In this document: in pieces, positions 1-8,427 of the stretch
How positions within the stretch are numbered: the stretch's first letter is position 1
Layout: each line of letters starts with the position of its first letter
Source: Shimia haliotis
GTDB lineage: Bacteria; Pseudomonadota; Alphaproteobacteria; Rhodobacterales; Rhodobacteraceae
Reading direction: 5' to 3'
Length of the DNA: 64,000 nt
NCBI RefSeq assembly: GCF_900114415.1
Contig: NZ_FOSZ01000008.1
Coordinates: forward strand, 1 to 64,000
Notes under the pieces: generated by a model
Database searches by the model: none
The model's input: only the letters and a program-made list of their open reading frames with translations
What the model was told of the DNA's origin: nothing
Program-made: the position numbers and the translations under genes

Positions 1-2919
1 AACGGCTTTACCTTCACACCGGACCCCAACTACAACGGCCCTGTCAGCCTGAGCTACACCGTCACCGATGGCCATGGCGGCACCGTCGCGCAGACCGCAA
101 GCCTGACGCTCGGCGCCGTTGGAGACCCGGCCGTGATAACCGAAGTCAGCATTCCGTCGGTGACCGAAGACCGGGGTTACATCAACACGCATTACGAACT
201 GCAAGTTGACGGCAAACTCGACATCACGGATCCAGATCCGGGCGAAGCGCAGTTCGATATCAACAGGGGTCCGCAGACGTATCAGGGTATGGGTTACGAT
301 ACCCAGCTTGGCGGCCATGTGCTGCTGATGCGAGATGGAAACTTTACCTACTTCATAGACAACCGCAAACCTGTGATCCAGTCGCTTGGTGACGGACAAA
401 CAACGACAGACAGCGTAACGATCCGCTCTTCCGACGGCACAACGCATCAGATTCAGATCACGATTCACGGGACGAATGACGCACCGGTTCTGAGTGCGTC
501 GACGGCCTCGGCAACCGAGGACGGTCAGTCCGTGACGGGACAAATGTCGGGCACGGATGTGGATAGCGGTGACACGCTGACCTATTCACTGGCCCAGACC
601 GCGCCGGCTGGTTTCACGTTCAATGCCGATGGGTCCTGGAGCTTTGATCCAACAAATGCGGCCTATCAACACCTTGCGGCTGGCGCGACGCAGCAGGTGA
701 CAGTGCCGGTGACGGTCACCGACAGCACAGGTGCGACAGACACACAGAACCTCGTCATCACCGTCACAGGCACAAATGATGTCGCGCAAATAGCAGGTGT
801 GAAAACAAAAGCTGTTGTCGAGGACACCAACGTAAACGCTAGCAATACTTTGCAAACGGGAGGCACACTGACTGTAACAGATGTGGACACTGGCGAAGCT
901 AGCTTTGTGCCGCAAAGCCACGTTGCTGGAACATATGGGACCTTTGTAGTTCAAGCGAATGGTCTCTGGGTCTATTCGGTGGATAACAGTCTGAAATCTA
1001 TTCAAGATTTGGGTTCTGGCGACCATTTGACGGACACGCTGACTGTAGCGACGGTGGACGGCACCACGACGACTTTGAGTGTCCGAATCGATGGCTCCAA
1101 TGACGGGCCGACTGTTTCGGCCTCACCCGCAACCTTGAGTGAGGTACACGAGGATCAGGCAAAACTGTACACAGAATCCGAACTTCTTAACGCGGTTGGT
1201 GCGCAGGATCCTGAAGGGGATACATTGAGTGTTTCATCCGTTGGGGTCGACGCGGCCTATGGTTCCATCACGGACAATCATGATGGCACCTTTACCTTTA
1301 CACCGGCGGCCAATGTCCATCACGACAATGTGCCCCTGACGATCTCAATCACGGATGGAACGGACACGACGGTTGCGCAGGCTGTCGTCGACATCACCCC
1401 GGTCACAGACACCGCGTCGCCAACATTGACGGTCTCGGCTCAGCAGGACGTGATGTCGTTTGACAAAAACTCTGCCAGCGCGATTTTCACAAACCAAAAC
1501 CTGCCTGCGACCGCCATGTCTGGTTTCGCCATCGAAATGACGGTGATCGGCGGCCAACAGGTAGCGTCGGCGGGAATCCATGGTGCGACGCTGATGAGCT
1601 ACGAGACCTCGCCCCATAATGACGAAATCTATATCTACAAGCCGGATTCGTTGACGGTTCGAGTCGGCGGAGTGGAACATGATACCGGAATTGCCTTGCC
1701 CAATGACGGGCATGACCACCGTATCGGCGTGGCCTGGGACGGCGCCCATGGAACGCTGGACCTGATGATCGACGGGCAAGTGGCCAAGCATATGACCGGT
1801 GTAGCACAAGGTTATTCCGTTCCCGGAGGTGGGGCCCTCGCCTTTGGAGGAGATCAGGACACGATGCGCGGTGGGTTCAGCAACAACGACGCATTCAACG
1901 GCCAGATATTCAGCGCGGCCATGTCGTCGGTTGCGGTTGATCCGGGAGATTTACAAGGGGTGTCCTTGGGCCAGCATTTGGCAGGGCAGCCGGGCTTGCT
2001 GACCGATATCCTCATGGTGAACGGCCAAGTGCAAGATCAGACCGGGCACTTTACCTATGGAACTCACGGAGGCTTCACACACAACACGGTGAAAGTGGAC
2101 ACGACAATTGCAATGCCAAACCCAGGCGCCACGCTCGAGATATCACTGACTGACGGGGCGCCCGCAGATACTGATGACGATATCACGGGTCGTAGTCTGA
2201 CTGGTTTCCTAGCGGGGACAACCGTCTCGGATGGCCACGGGCACCAAACTCAGGTTGCCGGGCCGACAGATGTTGTCGACCTCGACGGATGGGCTTTGGA
2301 CAGCCTGACAGCGCAGCTTCCCGCAGGGGTGCGGGCCAACATACAAGTGGGCTTGATCGTTGAAACGACCGGCCCAGATGGGGCCACTGAAACGGTGGTG
2401 ACGAACCATCCGGTGATGCTTGACCCCACACAGGCTGTGCCAGCAGCCAACGTCGCACCGGCACCGGCACCGGTAGTATCTCACGATGAACCAATGGATA
2501 TCGGTTTTCAGTCTTCAAGCGCCTCGCTCGTAGCGGATTCGCCGGACATGGCCCCGCAAGACACGGTCAGATCCGAGGGTGCAGATGAAATTCACATGGT
2601 CGAGCATTCGGCCACTGAGGACGCCGGCGACGGCCATACGAACCCTTACCTTGAAGCAGTACGCGCGGGCTCGGGTGCGGACGGCTCATCACAAACGCCC
2701 GACAACGGGCATGATAACCCCTACACTGCGGCGCTCGGAGTCGATGCGACCATGCCGATCGATGATCCGACGATGGACCCAACCACGCTGGACGATCCTA
2801 CGACGTCTGACGATCAGATCGTTGGTGGCGCGAGCGATCATGCCGAGGCAGACCTGCCTCCGGATGACCCGAGCGTGCCGCTGCCGGAAGACGACGATCC
2901 TTCCACCAACTCCGGCTAG
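1..2919 (+). CDS. VCBS/cadherin-like repeat surface protein with LamG-like domain, 5' end outside window
   Basis: The frame is open from base 1, so only the C-terminal ~972 residues of a longer protein are visible; the GTG at 133 is internal. The visible part has repeated ~100-residue beta-sandwich modules. They carry NDAPV-type junctions, an ATEDGQSVTG stretch, TDVDSGDTLTYSL and FNADGSWSFDP signatures of VCBS domains, and a cadherin-like tandem module (AQDPEGDTLSV, HDGTFTFTPAANVH). A concanavalin/LamG-like domain follows at roughly nt 1440-1980. The tail is acidic and Pro/Asp-rich, with two related NPY repeats (HTNPYLEAVRAG, HDNPYTAALGV). Such proteins are adhesins or other large exported proteins, usually type I secreted; I see no clear RTX nonapeptides in this part. 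The exact role is unknown. Confidence 0.85.
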   Translation, partial: NGFTFTPDPNYNGPVSLSYTVTDGHGGTVAQTASLTLGAVGDPAVITEVSIPSVTEDRGYINTHYELQVDGKLDITDPDPGEAQFDINRGPQTYQGMGYDTQLGGHVLLMRDGNFTYFIDNRKPVIQSLGDGQTTTDSVTIRSSDGTTHQIQITIHGTNDAPVLSASTASATEDGQSVTGQMSGTDVDSGDTLTYSLAQTAPAGFTFNADGSWSFDPTNAAYQHLAAGATQQVTVPVTVTDSTGATDTQNLVITVTGTNDVAQIAGVKTKAVVEDTNVNASNTLQTGGTLTVTDVDTGEASFVPQSHVAGTYGTFVVQANGLWVYSVDNSLKSIQDLGSGDHLTDTLTVATVDGTTTTLSVRIDGSNDGPTVSASPATLSEVHEDQAKLYTESELLNAVGAQDPEGDTLSVSSVGVDAAYGSITDNHDGTFTFTPAANVHHDNVPLTISITDGTDTTVAQAVVDITPVTDTASPTLTVSAQQDVMSFDKNSASAIFTNQNLPATAMSGFAIEMTVIGGQQVASAGIHGATLMSYETSPHNDEIYIYKPDSLTVRVGGVEHDTGIALPNDGHDHRIGVAWDGAHGTLDLMIDGQVAKHMTGVAQGYSVPGGGALAFGGDQDTMRGGFSNNDAFNGQIFSAAMSSVAVDPGDLQGVSLGQHLAGQPGLLTDILMVNGQVQDQTGHFTYGTHGGFTHNTVKVDTTIAMPNPGATLEISLTDGAPADTDDDITGRSLTGFLAGTTVSDGHGHQTQVAGPTDVVDLDGWALDSLTAQLPAGVRANIQVGLIVETTGPDGATETVVTNHPVMLDPTQAVPAANVAPAPAPVVSHDEPMDIGFQSSSASLVADSPDMAPQDTVRSEGADEIHMVEHSATEDAGDGHTNPYLEAVRAGSGADGSSQTPDNGHDNPYTAALGVDATMPIDDPTMDPTTLDDPTTSDDQIVGGASDHAEADLPPDDPSVPLPEDDDPSTNSG

Positions 2920-3105
2920 GCCGATATCCGACAATTCAGCCTGTTCGTGACTGTCATGCGATCAAAGGCGATGCAGGGGTCTCTGGCCGGCTTGCATATT
3001 TGTCGTCCGTCACGTTGTCAGAAAGCTCTAGCTGTTTCTGGCAATCGGCTTCCGTTCGAAGGAAGCCGCCTTGGCTCTGCAATCAAGATACGCTCCATCG
3101 AGACT

Positions 3106-3591
3106 TTACTCGAACAGATTACCATCCTGATCAGACTGGTCCGCCTCCCGGGACGCTTTCATCTCGTGAAACGCGTCCGCGACGAACTCGGAAGGCGACT
3201 GAATGAACTCCCGGAAGAGCTTGAAGTGCTGGGTCTCTTCCAGTGTCGTTTCGGCAATCCCGTGTCGTTTGATTTCAAGCAAGCGGGCATTCGGCAAGGC
3301 CATCAGGATTGGAGAATGGGTAGCCATGATGACTTGCGAGATAGCCCTTGCCGCCCCCGGCCTCGTCATAGCCGCTGAGCGCCGCAATGGCCTCCACCAA
3401 GGTCGATTTCCCGGCGCCGTTTTCGCCGATCAGAATGGTCACAGGGGTCGTGAACCGCAACTCGAACGCGTCGCAGTCCAACCAGGGAAGGTCGTGGGGT
3501 AGCCGGATTTCCGCGCCATGATGTCGTCTCGCACGACGACGCGTTGAAGAAATGGCGCGGGCAGCTTGGTGATTGCTCTGCGACGGCTCAT
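3106..3591 (-). pseudogene. AAA-family ATPase pseudogene (frameshift plus large internal deletion)
   Basis: Read on the minus strand from an ATG at 3591 (MSRRRAITKLP). The N-terminus runs to MARKSGYP, then loses frame in a C-run near 3500. The reading continues one frame over as HDLPWLDCDAFELRF with a Walker A (GENGAGKSTLVEAIAAL). After GYDEAGGGKG the frame changes again and jumps straight to the C-terminal part (VIMATHSPILMALPNARLLEI), whose D-loop/H-loop region ends at 3106. The intact family is a small predicted ATPase of about 240 residues, so roughly the middle third, including Walker B, is missing. The gene is dead. It lies between the surface-protein gene and the lipoprotein gene. Confidence 0.8.
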
Positions 3592-3643
3592 TTGTGGCCA
3601 GTGCTGCTACAAGACGGTCGGGAAGGGCGAAGAGGCGACCGGC

Positions 3644-4018
3644 TCAACGGCGCGGCACGGTGTAGAGAGTGTAGCTGTTGGTCTGCGTGACCATCGAGGA
3701 CGAGGTTTCGGACACCAATGTTGCTGCCGCCGCGCTCCCCGTCGAGCATGTTACGAGGTCTGCCGCATCATCCAGGAACTCGACCGTGAAGGCGGACTCG
3801 CCGGTGAGTTTGCAGTCGTCATCAGCGGAACGGTAGCCCCTCACGAAAACCAGATCGGGGTCTGGCTCGCTGATCCCGCCGCTCGGCACCGGCTCGCTAC
3901 AACCGGCGAACATCCCGGCACATAGCAGCAAGCCGACTGCGCTCAGGCGCTTGCTTGCGTTAACTGACGGCACAAACCCGTCGGTGGAGGAATCGCGATA
4001 TGTGAAGCGGGTCTTCAT
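3644..4018 (-). CDS. small predicted lipoprotein, unknown function
   Basis: A 124-residue protein. A hydrophobic segment (LSAVGLLLCAGMFAGC) ends in a lipobox-like FAGC near residue 40, so the mature part is probably lipidated and periplasm-facing. The N-terminal region before it is long for a lipoprotein signal (~22 residues), and an internal start cannot be excluded. The mature part has two further cysteines (DDDCKL, LVTCST). The ATG overlaps the stop of the upstream DUF3955 gene (ATGA), which suggests translational coupling. I do not recognise a function. Confidence 0.6.
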   Translation of the reverse strand: MKTRFTYRDSSTDGFVPSVNASKRLSAVGLLLCAGMFAGCSEPVPSGGISEPDPDLVFVRGYRSADDDCKLTGESAFTVEFLDDAADLVTCSTGSAAAATLVSETSSSMVTQTNSYTLYTVPRR

Positions 4019-4233
4019 TTTGAGGTCTTCCATTTCTTGATGATACGGACGACCAGCGCGCTCGCCAGGGTGACCGCTCCGGCCAGGACGAAAAGCCAGC
4101 CTAGGGCCAGCAGGTGGAAAGGCTCCTGCAGGATGCCGTCCTCGTCGACATATGATCCCTGCGCCGCGTATCCCGCCCAAAGCGCAAGGCCCAAGCCCAG
4201 CAATACAATAGAGATGAGCGTCAGCTTGCTCAT
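4015..4233 (-). CDS. DUF3955 small membrane protein
   Basis: A 72-residue protein with two transmembrane segments. The conserved core VDEDGILQEPFHLLALGWLF between them is the signature of DUF3955. The start at 4233 was chosen because a GGAGGG ribosome site sits 7-8 nt upstream; the frame stays open further upstream but without a better start. It is the first gene of a two-gene unit with the lipoprotein gene (4-bp overlap). The family's function is unknown. Confidence 0.75.
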   Translation of the reverse strand: MSKLTLISIVLLGLGLALWAGYAAQGSYVDEDGILQEPFHLLALGWLFVLAGAVTLASALVVRIIKKWKTSK

Positions 4234-4309
4234 GTCCGTACCCTCCATCCTGCGCCGCGATGAAGAGGGCAAAACGCTACGGGGCCGTCGATCGGCCTTC
4301 CCACACGGG

Positions 4310-4831
4310 TCACTCCCACTCGGCGGCAGCCGTTCGCCATTGTTTCTCGTCACTGTCCCATGTGCTGGCCGTCACACAAGGAGTCGGGTTGATGCCGCCG
4401 CATTGCGAGCCATGGACATCCACCAGAAGGATCCTGTTCGGCCCAAGATCGGCCAAGCCCCATCCCTGGTTCAACAGGGACTGGAGGACATCTTCCACGA
4501 GAAAATGCGACATGCATCCACCGGTGCCGCAGTAAAGCGATGCGGCCGTCGAACAGGAGAAGCCGCGCTCGTTCAGCACCCAGTCGTGGCTCATATCGCC
4601 GTCTAGGTCGATCCGGTCAACGGCCTCCCATTCGAGGTGGAAGGCGCCGTCTTCGAAATCTGCGCAAGCCTAACGGGCCGTCTCGACTTTTTGCTGCAGC
4701 TGCTCGGGCAAATCGGACATATCGGCAGACGAGGCCGGCACAATCAAAGAAAGCCAGAATGCGGCACAAACCCCGAGAAAATTCAAGGATTTGCCCGCCC
4801 GATTCTGCGGTTTCACGTCACGCCAGAGCAT
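4310..4831 (-). pseudogene. secreted protein gene interrupted by an in-frame TAG
   Basis: From ATG 4831 the frame encodes a signal peptide (LNFLGVCAAFWLSLIVPASSA) and the start of the mature protein, ending ...KVETAR at a TAG at 4672-4670. The same frame continues without other breaks (ACADFEDGAFHLEW... to WRTAAAEWE) down to 4310, and this second part has six cysteines and looks like a folded exported domain. A single CAG-to-TAG change would explain the break. The ATG overlaps the stop of the upstream gene by one base (TGATG), so the two form an operon. The alternatives are a sequencing error or amber read-through; I call it a pseudogene with moderate certainty. Function unknown. Confidence 0.6.
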
Positions 4832-5601
4832 CAGTTGCATTTGTCATACTGGTAATCCCCATATTCCAGCCAGTCCTTGCCACCATCCTGAAAGACCAGC
4901 GTTTCCGATCGATCCTCGCCAAGGAGCGCAACGACGAACCCTCGCGGCGCTTCCGTATTTCCAAAGAAGCTATAGGCCGTCATGGCGCGGGTCACCTCGC
5001 CATTCACAGTCAGCAAGGCATCCCATTCGCCATCCGGGGTGTCGAGGATCACGTACTCAATCTGGCGTTTCACCGCGCCGCCACCGCAATAGACCACGCC
5101 CTCCGGTGCCTCGGTGCGTGCAGCCTGCTGTATTGCACCGCCACAGGCAGATTTCAGCGACTTGATGGCAGCGCTCGACCCTGTCAGGTCGAAGATACCG
5201 TAAGTGACGTCCTGATCGATCATGGAAAGGTTGACCGAGGCATTAGCCGCCAACTGATCCAGAACGAAGCCGTAATCCTCCGCATCGTTGAACGAGATCT
5301 CGACCGGGAAGTTGTCAACGATCTGAACGTTGGCGTTGTCCTGCCCGACCTGGAAGGCACCAACTTCGGTCGTTCCGTCCTTCATGAAGCGGATGGACAG
5401 TCCCTGCTTGGTCTCGATGTCCTCGCTATCCTCATAGCCCGCGGGCGCGAAACGGATCCGGCCACATTGAAGTTCCAGCGTCGAATCGTTGGATTGAATG
5501 AACGCATTGGCCGTTGGGGCGGCTACGAACGTCCACTCGGCCAGAACAGGCGTGGCAACACCGGCGGCCAAGACCAGTCCCAAGGATATCTTGCACTTCA
5601 T
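4831..5601 (-). CDS. exported protein of unknown function
   Basis: A 256-residue protein with a clear Sec signal peptide (MKCKISLGLVLAAGVATPVLA, cleavage after VLA). The mature part has cysteines near its start (LELQCGRIRF), in the middle (SACGGAIQQA, VVYCGGGA) and at the end (YDKCN), which suggests periplasmic disulfides. The start follows a purine-rich GGGAAG region. It overlaps the downstream gene by one base. The layout resembles IalB-like or other small alphaproteobacterial periplasmic proteins, but I cannot assign a family with confidence. Confidence 0.65.
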   Translation of the reverse strand: MKCKISLGLVLAAGVATPVLAEWTFVAAPTANAFIQSNDSTLELQCGRIRFAPAGYEDSEDIETKQGLSIRFMKDGTTEVGAFQVGQDNANVQIVDNFPVEISFNDAEDYGFVLDQLAANASVNLSMIDQDVTYGIFDLTGSSAAIKSLKSACGGAIQQAARTEAPEGVVYCGGGAVKRQIEYVILDTPDGEWDALLTVNGEVTRAMTAYSFFGNTEAPRGFVVALLGEDRSETLVFQDGGKDWLEYGDYQYDKCN

Positions 5602-5645
5602 TTGAGTCTTCCCTCCATTATCGGCAGCTCAATCTGGCACGTCAT

Positions 5646-6161
5646 TCACGCCGCGGGTGGGCCATATGCGTTCTCCCCCTCCTGCGACGGCCGGGTCAGC
5701 CACCAGATCATCATGACGGACAGCACCAGTTGCAGCCCCCACACCACGATCATCCCGGTCAAGCCGAGGAATGCCGCAGGTCCACGGAGCGCCTCCGGGT
5801 CGTCCACCCCGCCTTCCAGCACCGAGAAGACCGCAACACCGCTCAGAAGCGCAACCATGGTTGCGACCCCCAACGCCATTGGCAGGAGTAGATACCATCC
5901 CGGTCGCCCGGTATCGTGCAAGCGGCGCCAGCCCGCAGCAAGCATTGGCAAAAAAACCGCGAGTTGAAATCCCGAGTTGAGGATGTTTGCACTTTCGCCA
6001 GTGTCTGGGTTGGTGCCGAAAAACGCCTGGTCCAGAAACGTCAGGACGATGCTGCTCAGGATGACGAAGAGCGCAAACCACCAGTACTCGGACCGCGTCG
6101 CCCGTCCGGAAAACACAGCGTATTTCGAAAGGCAGACCTTGATCGATTGCACGAACCCCAT
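5646..6161 (-). CDS. DUF805 inner-membrane protein
   Basis: A 171-residue protein with four predicted membrane helices. The N-terminal KYAVFSGRATRSEYWWFALF and the central GWRRLHDTGRPGWYLLL are the two hallmark motifs of DUF805 (YhaH/YhaI type). The ATG at 6161 was preferred over the upstream GTG at 6170 because the GGGAG ribosome site is about 8 nt before the ATG and would abut the GTG. The family is widespread and poorly characterised. Confidence 0.85.
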   Translation of the reverse strand: MGFVQSIKVCLSKYAVFSGRATRSEYWWFALFVILSSIVLTFLDQAFFGTNPDTGESANILNSGFQLAVFLPMLAAGWRRLHDTGRPGWYLLLPMALGVATMVALLSGVAVFSVLEGGVDDPEALRGPAAFLGLTGMIVVWGLQLVLSVMMIWWLTRPSQEGENAYGPPAA

Positions 6162-6295
6162 GGCGAACACTCCCTATCCGTGAACTCTTCGTATCGTTCT
6201 GCAGTTCATAGAAGAATCCTGCGCAGGTCAAGTCGCCAGATCGGGCATTCGCAGCCGCCTGACGAGGTTTCAATCAGGGAGGACTTTGGATACCT

Positions 6296-6514
6296 TTGGA
6301 ACGAAAAGCATCGGCGGCCATCGTCATCGCGGCGCTCGCGGCCGCTTTCTGGGCCGGCTCGGAGGTGCAGAAGGCGGCGTATCTCGACCAGTGCCTCGAT
6401 CTGGGCGGCGGTCAGAACCCCGGCAATCACCCGATATGGGTGATCGAACAGGCCCCGCCCTCCCTTCAGCTTGGACCGGTCGTGATAGCGGCGCAGGGGG
6501 GGTGTCGGCGGTGA
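6296..6514 (+). CDS. small single-pass membrane or secreted protein, unknown
   Basis: A 72-residue frame from a TTG at 6296, preceded by a GGGAGG sequence about 10 nt upstream. The N-terminus is a hydrophobic helix (AAIVIAALAAAFWAG), followed by a short polar part with DQCLDLGGGQNPGNHPIWVIE. I have the impression of small Rhodobacteraceae proteins with a C-LDMGGG-NP-HPICV pattern, in which the second Cys is here replaced by Trp. The start codon is weak and the following sequence is a gene fragment, so this gene may itself be decaying. Confidence 0.4.
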   Translation: MERKASAAIVIAALAAAFWAGSEVQKAAYLDQCLDLGGGQNPGNHPIWVIEQAPPSLQLGPVVIAAQGGCRR

Positions 6515-6678
6515 AATTCGTGGAGATCCGGATGGCCAGTCGCTCGTCGAATTGAGATTGGCCCCCGACCTTGCGGCGACCCTGGCAGCCTTCACCAAGG
6601 CCTCTGTTGGCAGCACACTCGACATCCGGGTGGATGGAAACCTGGTCCGCTCGGTCAACATCGCCGAAGGCATTGAGG
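6501..6678 (+). pseudogene. gene fragment (SecD P1-like piece) cut by IS91 remnant
   Basis: Reading the frame through 6552, the sequence GQSLVELRLAPDLAATLAAF followed by TLDIRVDGNLVRSVNIAEGI looks like the periplasmic P1-type module seen in SecD and in small relatives. It has no credible start. At about 6678 the reading runs directly into reverse-strand IS91 transposase sequence. This is a piece of a host gene whose 3' end was removed or displaced when the IS91-type element arrived. The family call is tentative; the abrupt change of coding strand is what I see directly. Confidence 0.35.
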
Positions 6679-6852
6679 GTGGCCGCACTTGGTGCAACCG
6701 GCCACATGTCCACCGAGTGCCTCGGTTCGGCAGGTCTCAAGCGCTGACATCACTTTGAGCTGGCTCAGGTTAATGTGCCCTTCGTTTGCCTGCCTATACG
6801 CAGGGCCATGTTTGCGAAAGATGTCTGCAATCTCCAGCGTCGGACGAGACAA
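6679..6852 (-). pseudogene. IS91-family transposase, N-terminal fragment
   Basis: About 58 residues are left (MSRPTLEIADIFRKHGPAYR..., LKVMSALETCRTEALGGHVA, CTKCGH). This is the start of the N-terminal zinc-binding region of IS91-type Y2 transposases, normally ~400 residues long. The coding sequence stops being transposase-like at about 6679, so the catalytic HUH and tyrosine motifs are gone. It begins 12 nt after the stop of the upstream integrase gene, from a TTG start, as expected for the two-gene layout of this IS91 subgroup. It cannot be functional. Confidence 0.75.
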
Positions 6853-6864
6853 CGTCCCGGCGCG

Positions 6865-7752
6865 TCACTCCAAGCTTCGGCGCAGGGTCTGATCCTGCAG
6901 GCCAGCCAGCAACTCGTAGGGGCTGACCGTGTCCTTGATCGTCTTGGTGGCCACAAGGGTGTACTGCGCCGTTGTCGTCAGCTTGGCATGGCCCAGCAGC
7001 ACCTGAATGACCCGCACGTCGGTGTTGGCCTCGAGCAGATGGGTCGCAAAGCTGTGCCGAAGTGTATGCAACGTTGCCGGTTTGCTGATCCCAGCCATGT
7101 GTTTGGCGGAGGTGAACGCCCGGTTCAACTGGCGTGATGAGATCGGGTTGATCTTGGGCTTTCCCGTAAAAAGCCACCCTTCAGGCCGCGCCTCTTTCCA
7201 ATACTCGCGCAGCAATCCCAATAGCCCGGGCGACAACATCACTTTGCGATCTTTGCCGCACTTGCCCTGATCCACATGGATCAGCATCCGATCGCTGTCG
7301 ATATCGCTGATCTTGAGGTTGCAAACTTCCGAGGCACGCAGCCCCCCGCCATAGGAGATGCTGAGGGCGGCCCGATAACTCAGCCCAGGTCCCGGCGTCG
7401 CCATCAACAGGTCTGATACCTCCTGCACGCTGAAAACCACCGGCAGCTTCTTGGGTTGGGTCTTGAACTGCATGAAGCGCTTCATGTCCTCGCGCCCGCA
7501 GGTGATGCCGAAAAAGAACCGCAGCGCAACGATCCGAGTGTTGAAGGTCGATGGCGTCACACCTGCGTCGGTCATGTGCAACTGATAGGCGCGAAGCTCT
7601 TCCGGCGTGGCCGCATCAGGCGAATGGCCAAGGAATGCCGCAAAATCTTTGATTGCCCGGATATGGGACTTCTGGGCCTTATCACCCATCCCCCGAATAC
7701 GCATATCCTCCATCATCCGCGCACGCAGCGGGCTCATCTTCTCCTCTGTCAT
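6865..7752 (-). CDS. tyrosine recombinase of IS91-type element
   Basis: A 295-residue phage-type integrase. The N-terminal SAM-like domain covers residues ~5-95 and the catalytic domain ~105-290. Catalytic residues are visible: R139 (GGGLRASEV), H229 and R232 (HTLRHSFATHLL), H255 (LLGHAKL) and Y264 (TAQYTLV). The length and the position directly upstream of an IS91 transposase start match the accessory recombinase carried by many IS91-group elements. The gene appears intact although its partner transposase is truncated. It is separate from the tRNA-specific integrase at 11292-12386. Confidence 0.85.
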   Translation of the reverse strand: MTEEKMSPLRARMMEDMRIRGMGDKAQKSHIRAIKDFAAFLGHSPDAATPEELRAYQLHMTDAGVTPSTFNTRIVALRFFFGITCGREDMKRFMQFKTQPKKLPVVFSVQEVSDLLMATPGPGLSYRAALSISYGGGLRASEVCNLKISDIDSDRMLIHVDQGKCGKDRKVMLSPGLLGLLREYWKEARPEGWLFTGKPKINPISSRQLNRAFTSAKHMAGISKPATLHTLRHSFATHLLEANTDVRVIQVLLGHAKLTTTAQYTLVATKTIKDTVSPYELLAGLQDQTLRRSLE

Positions 7753-8049
7753 GAAATCCTCCTGTCATCAGATTGAGAAACCTCAATCCTCAAACAGGTT
7801 CGACAGATCGCAAAATGCACCACCTAGCGTCTCGTACGCTACAAAAGCAAAACGCGCCAATGCCGCGGAGCGGCTTAGTCCTTGGGACGTTCGCACCAGT
7901 TGAACCGATCCATGCGCAGGGCCGCAAGGTCCCGCAACACGGCCATCCTTCTCAGGCTCGCGAATGACTGGTTTCTCCGCTGCGCACTCCTCAAGGAAAT
8001 CGCATACATGCAGCGTTTTGCTGAAGATCGAATTTAGGGTTCCTGCTAA
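7753..8049. other. gene-free stretch between IS91 recombinase and mobilisation arm
   Basis: No convincing gene is present. A perfect 7-bp hairpin (GATTGAG-AAAC-CTCAATC) lies at 7771-7788, just upstream of the recombinase start. It could be a subterminal structure of the IS91-type element or a transcription signal. Homology to the second mobilisation arm begins only near 8050. Confidence 0.4.
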
Positions 8050-8124
8050 AGACCTTCGAACCACGTCAAAAATTGCAATAAGATCAAAGCGAATGTCCGG
8101 CGCTGCGGTGGCTATCTCTTGCGT

Positions 8125-8427
8125 CTAACTCTCGCTCAGCCGTTTCTCGGCGTCTTTCGCTAGTTTCCAGCTGGTCTCTAGTCCCGCCTGAAGCGTCTCG
8201 TAATTCTGTTCCTCTTGCAGCAAGTCGGCCAATGTAGTGACTGACGTGAGATGTGATTTCATCAATAGCGCCACGCAATGCGCCAAGCCATTCACCTTGC
8301 TTTCGATCCTGCTGGTCGAGCGTTTCTCCAAGGCGTGCAGTTCCTTGGCTGAGCTCTCGCAGGCCGTCACCAACCGTTCGACGGATGCGAGCAATTCGCG
8401 TTCCAATGCTGTCAGGGTCTGTGTCAT
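8125..8427 (-). CDS. nested mobilisation protein (MbeD-like position), copy 1
   Basis: A 100-residue, largely helical, charged protein (MTQTLTALERELLASVERLV...), encoded in another frame inside the relaxase 3' end. It starts at the base after the TAG of the preceding nested gene (TAGATG), so the two are translationally linked. The copy at 40980-41282 differs at only four residues, while the relaxase frame over the same DNA differs at about eleven. That pattern supports real coding. ColE1 plasmids have mbeB and mbeD nested in mbeA in the same way; homology to MbeD is by position and character only. Confidence 0.6.
   Translation of the reverse strand: MTQTLTALERELLASVERLVTACESSAKELHALEKRSTSRIESKVNGLAHCVALLMKSHLTSVTTLADLLQEEQNYETLQAGLETSWKLAKDAEKRLSES

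Larger units (their letters stand above)
6679..7752 (-). mobile_element. truncated IS91-type element (integrase plus transposase remnant)
   Basis: The element consists of the intact recombinase gene and the first ~58 codons of the transposase. The 3' side ends abruptly against a host gene fragment on the other strand at about 6678. I cannot fix the other end; it lies somewhere between 7753 and about 8050, where the mobilisation-arm homology begins. No terminal ori/ter sequences of the IS could be recognised with certainty. Confidence 0.65.

Noticed and set aside
4540-5967. 475-codon plus-strand frame over 4.5-6.0 kb
   Set aside because: Runs antisense to a signal-peptide protein and a clear DUF805 gene; Arg/Ser-rich, no motifs.
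7783-8064. 93-codon minus-strand frame between IS91 recombinase and the mob arm
   Set aside because: No ribosome site, no family features, and it spans the probable IS/arm boundary.
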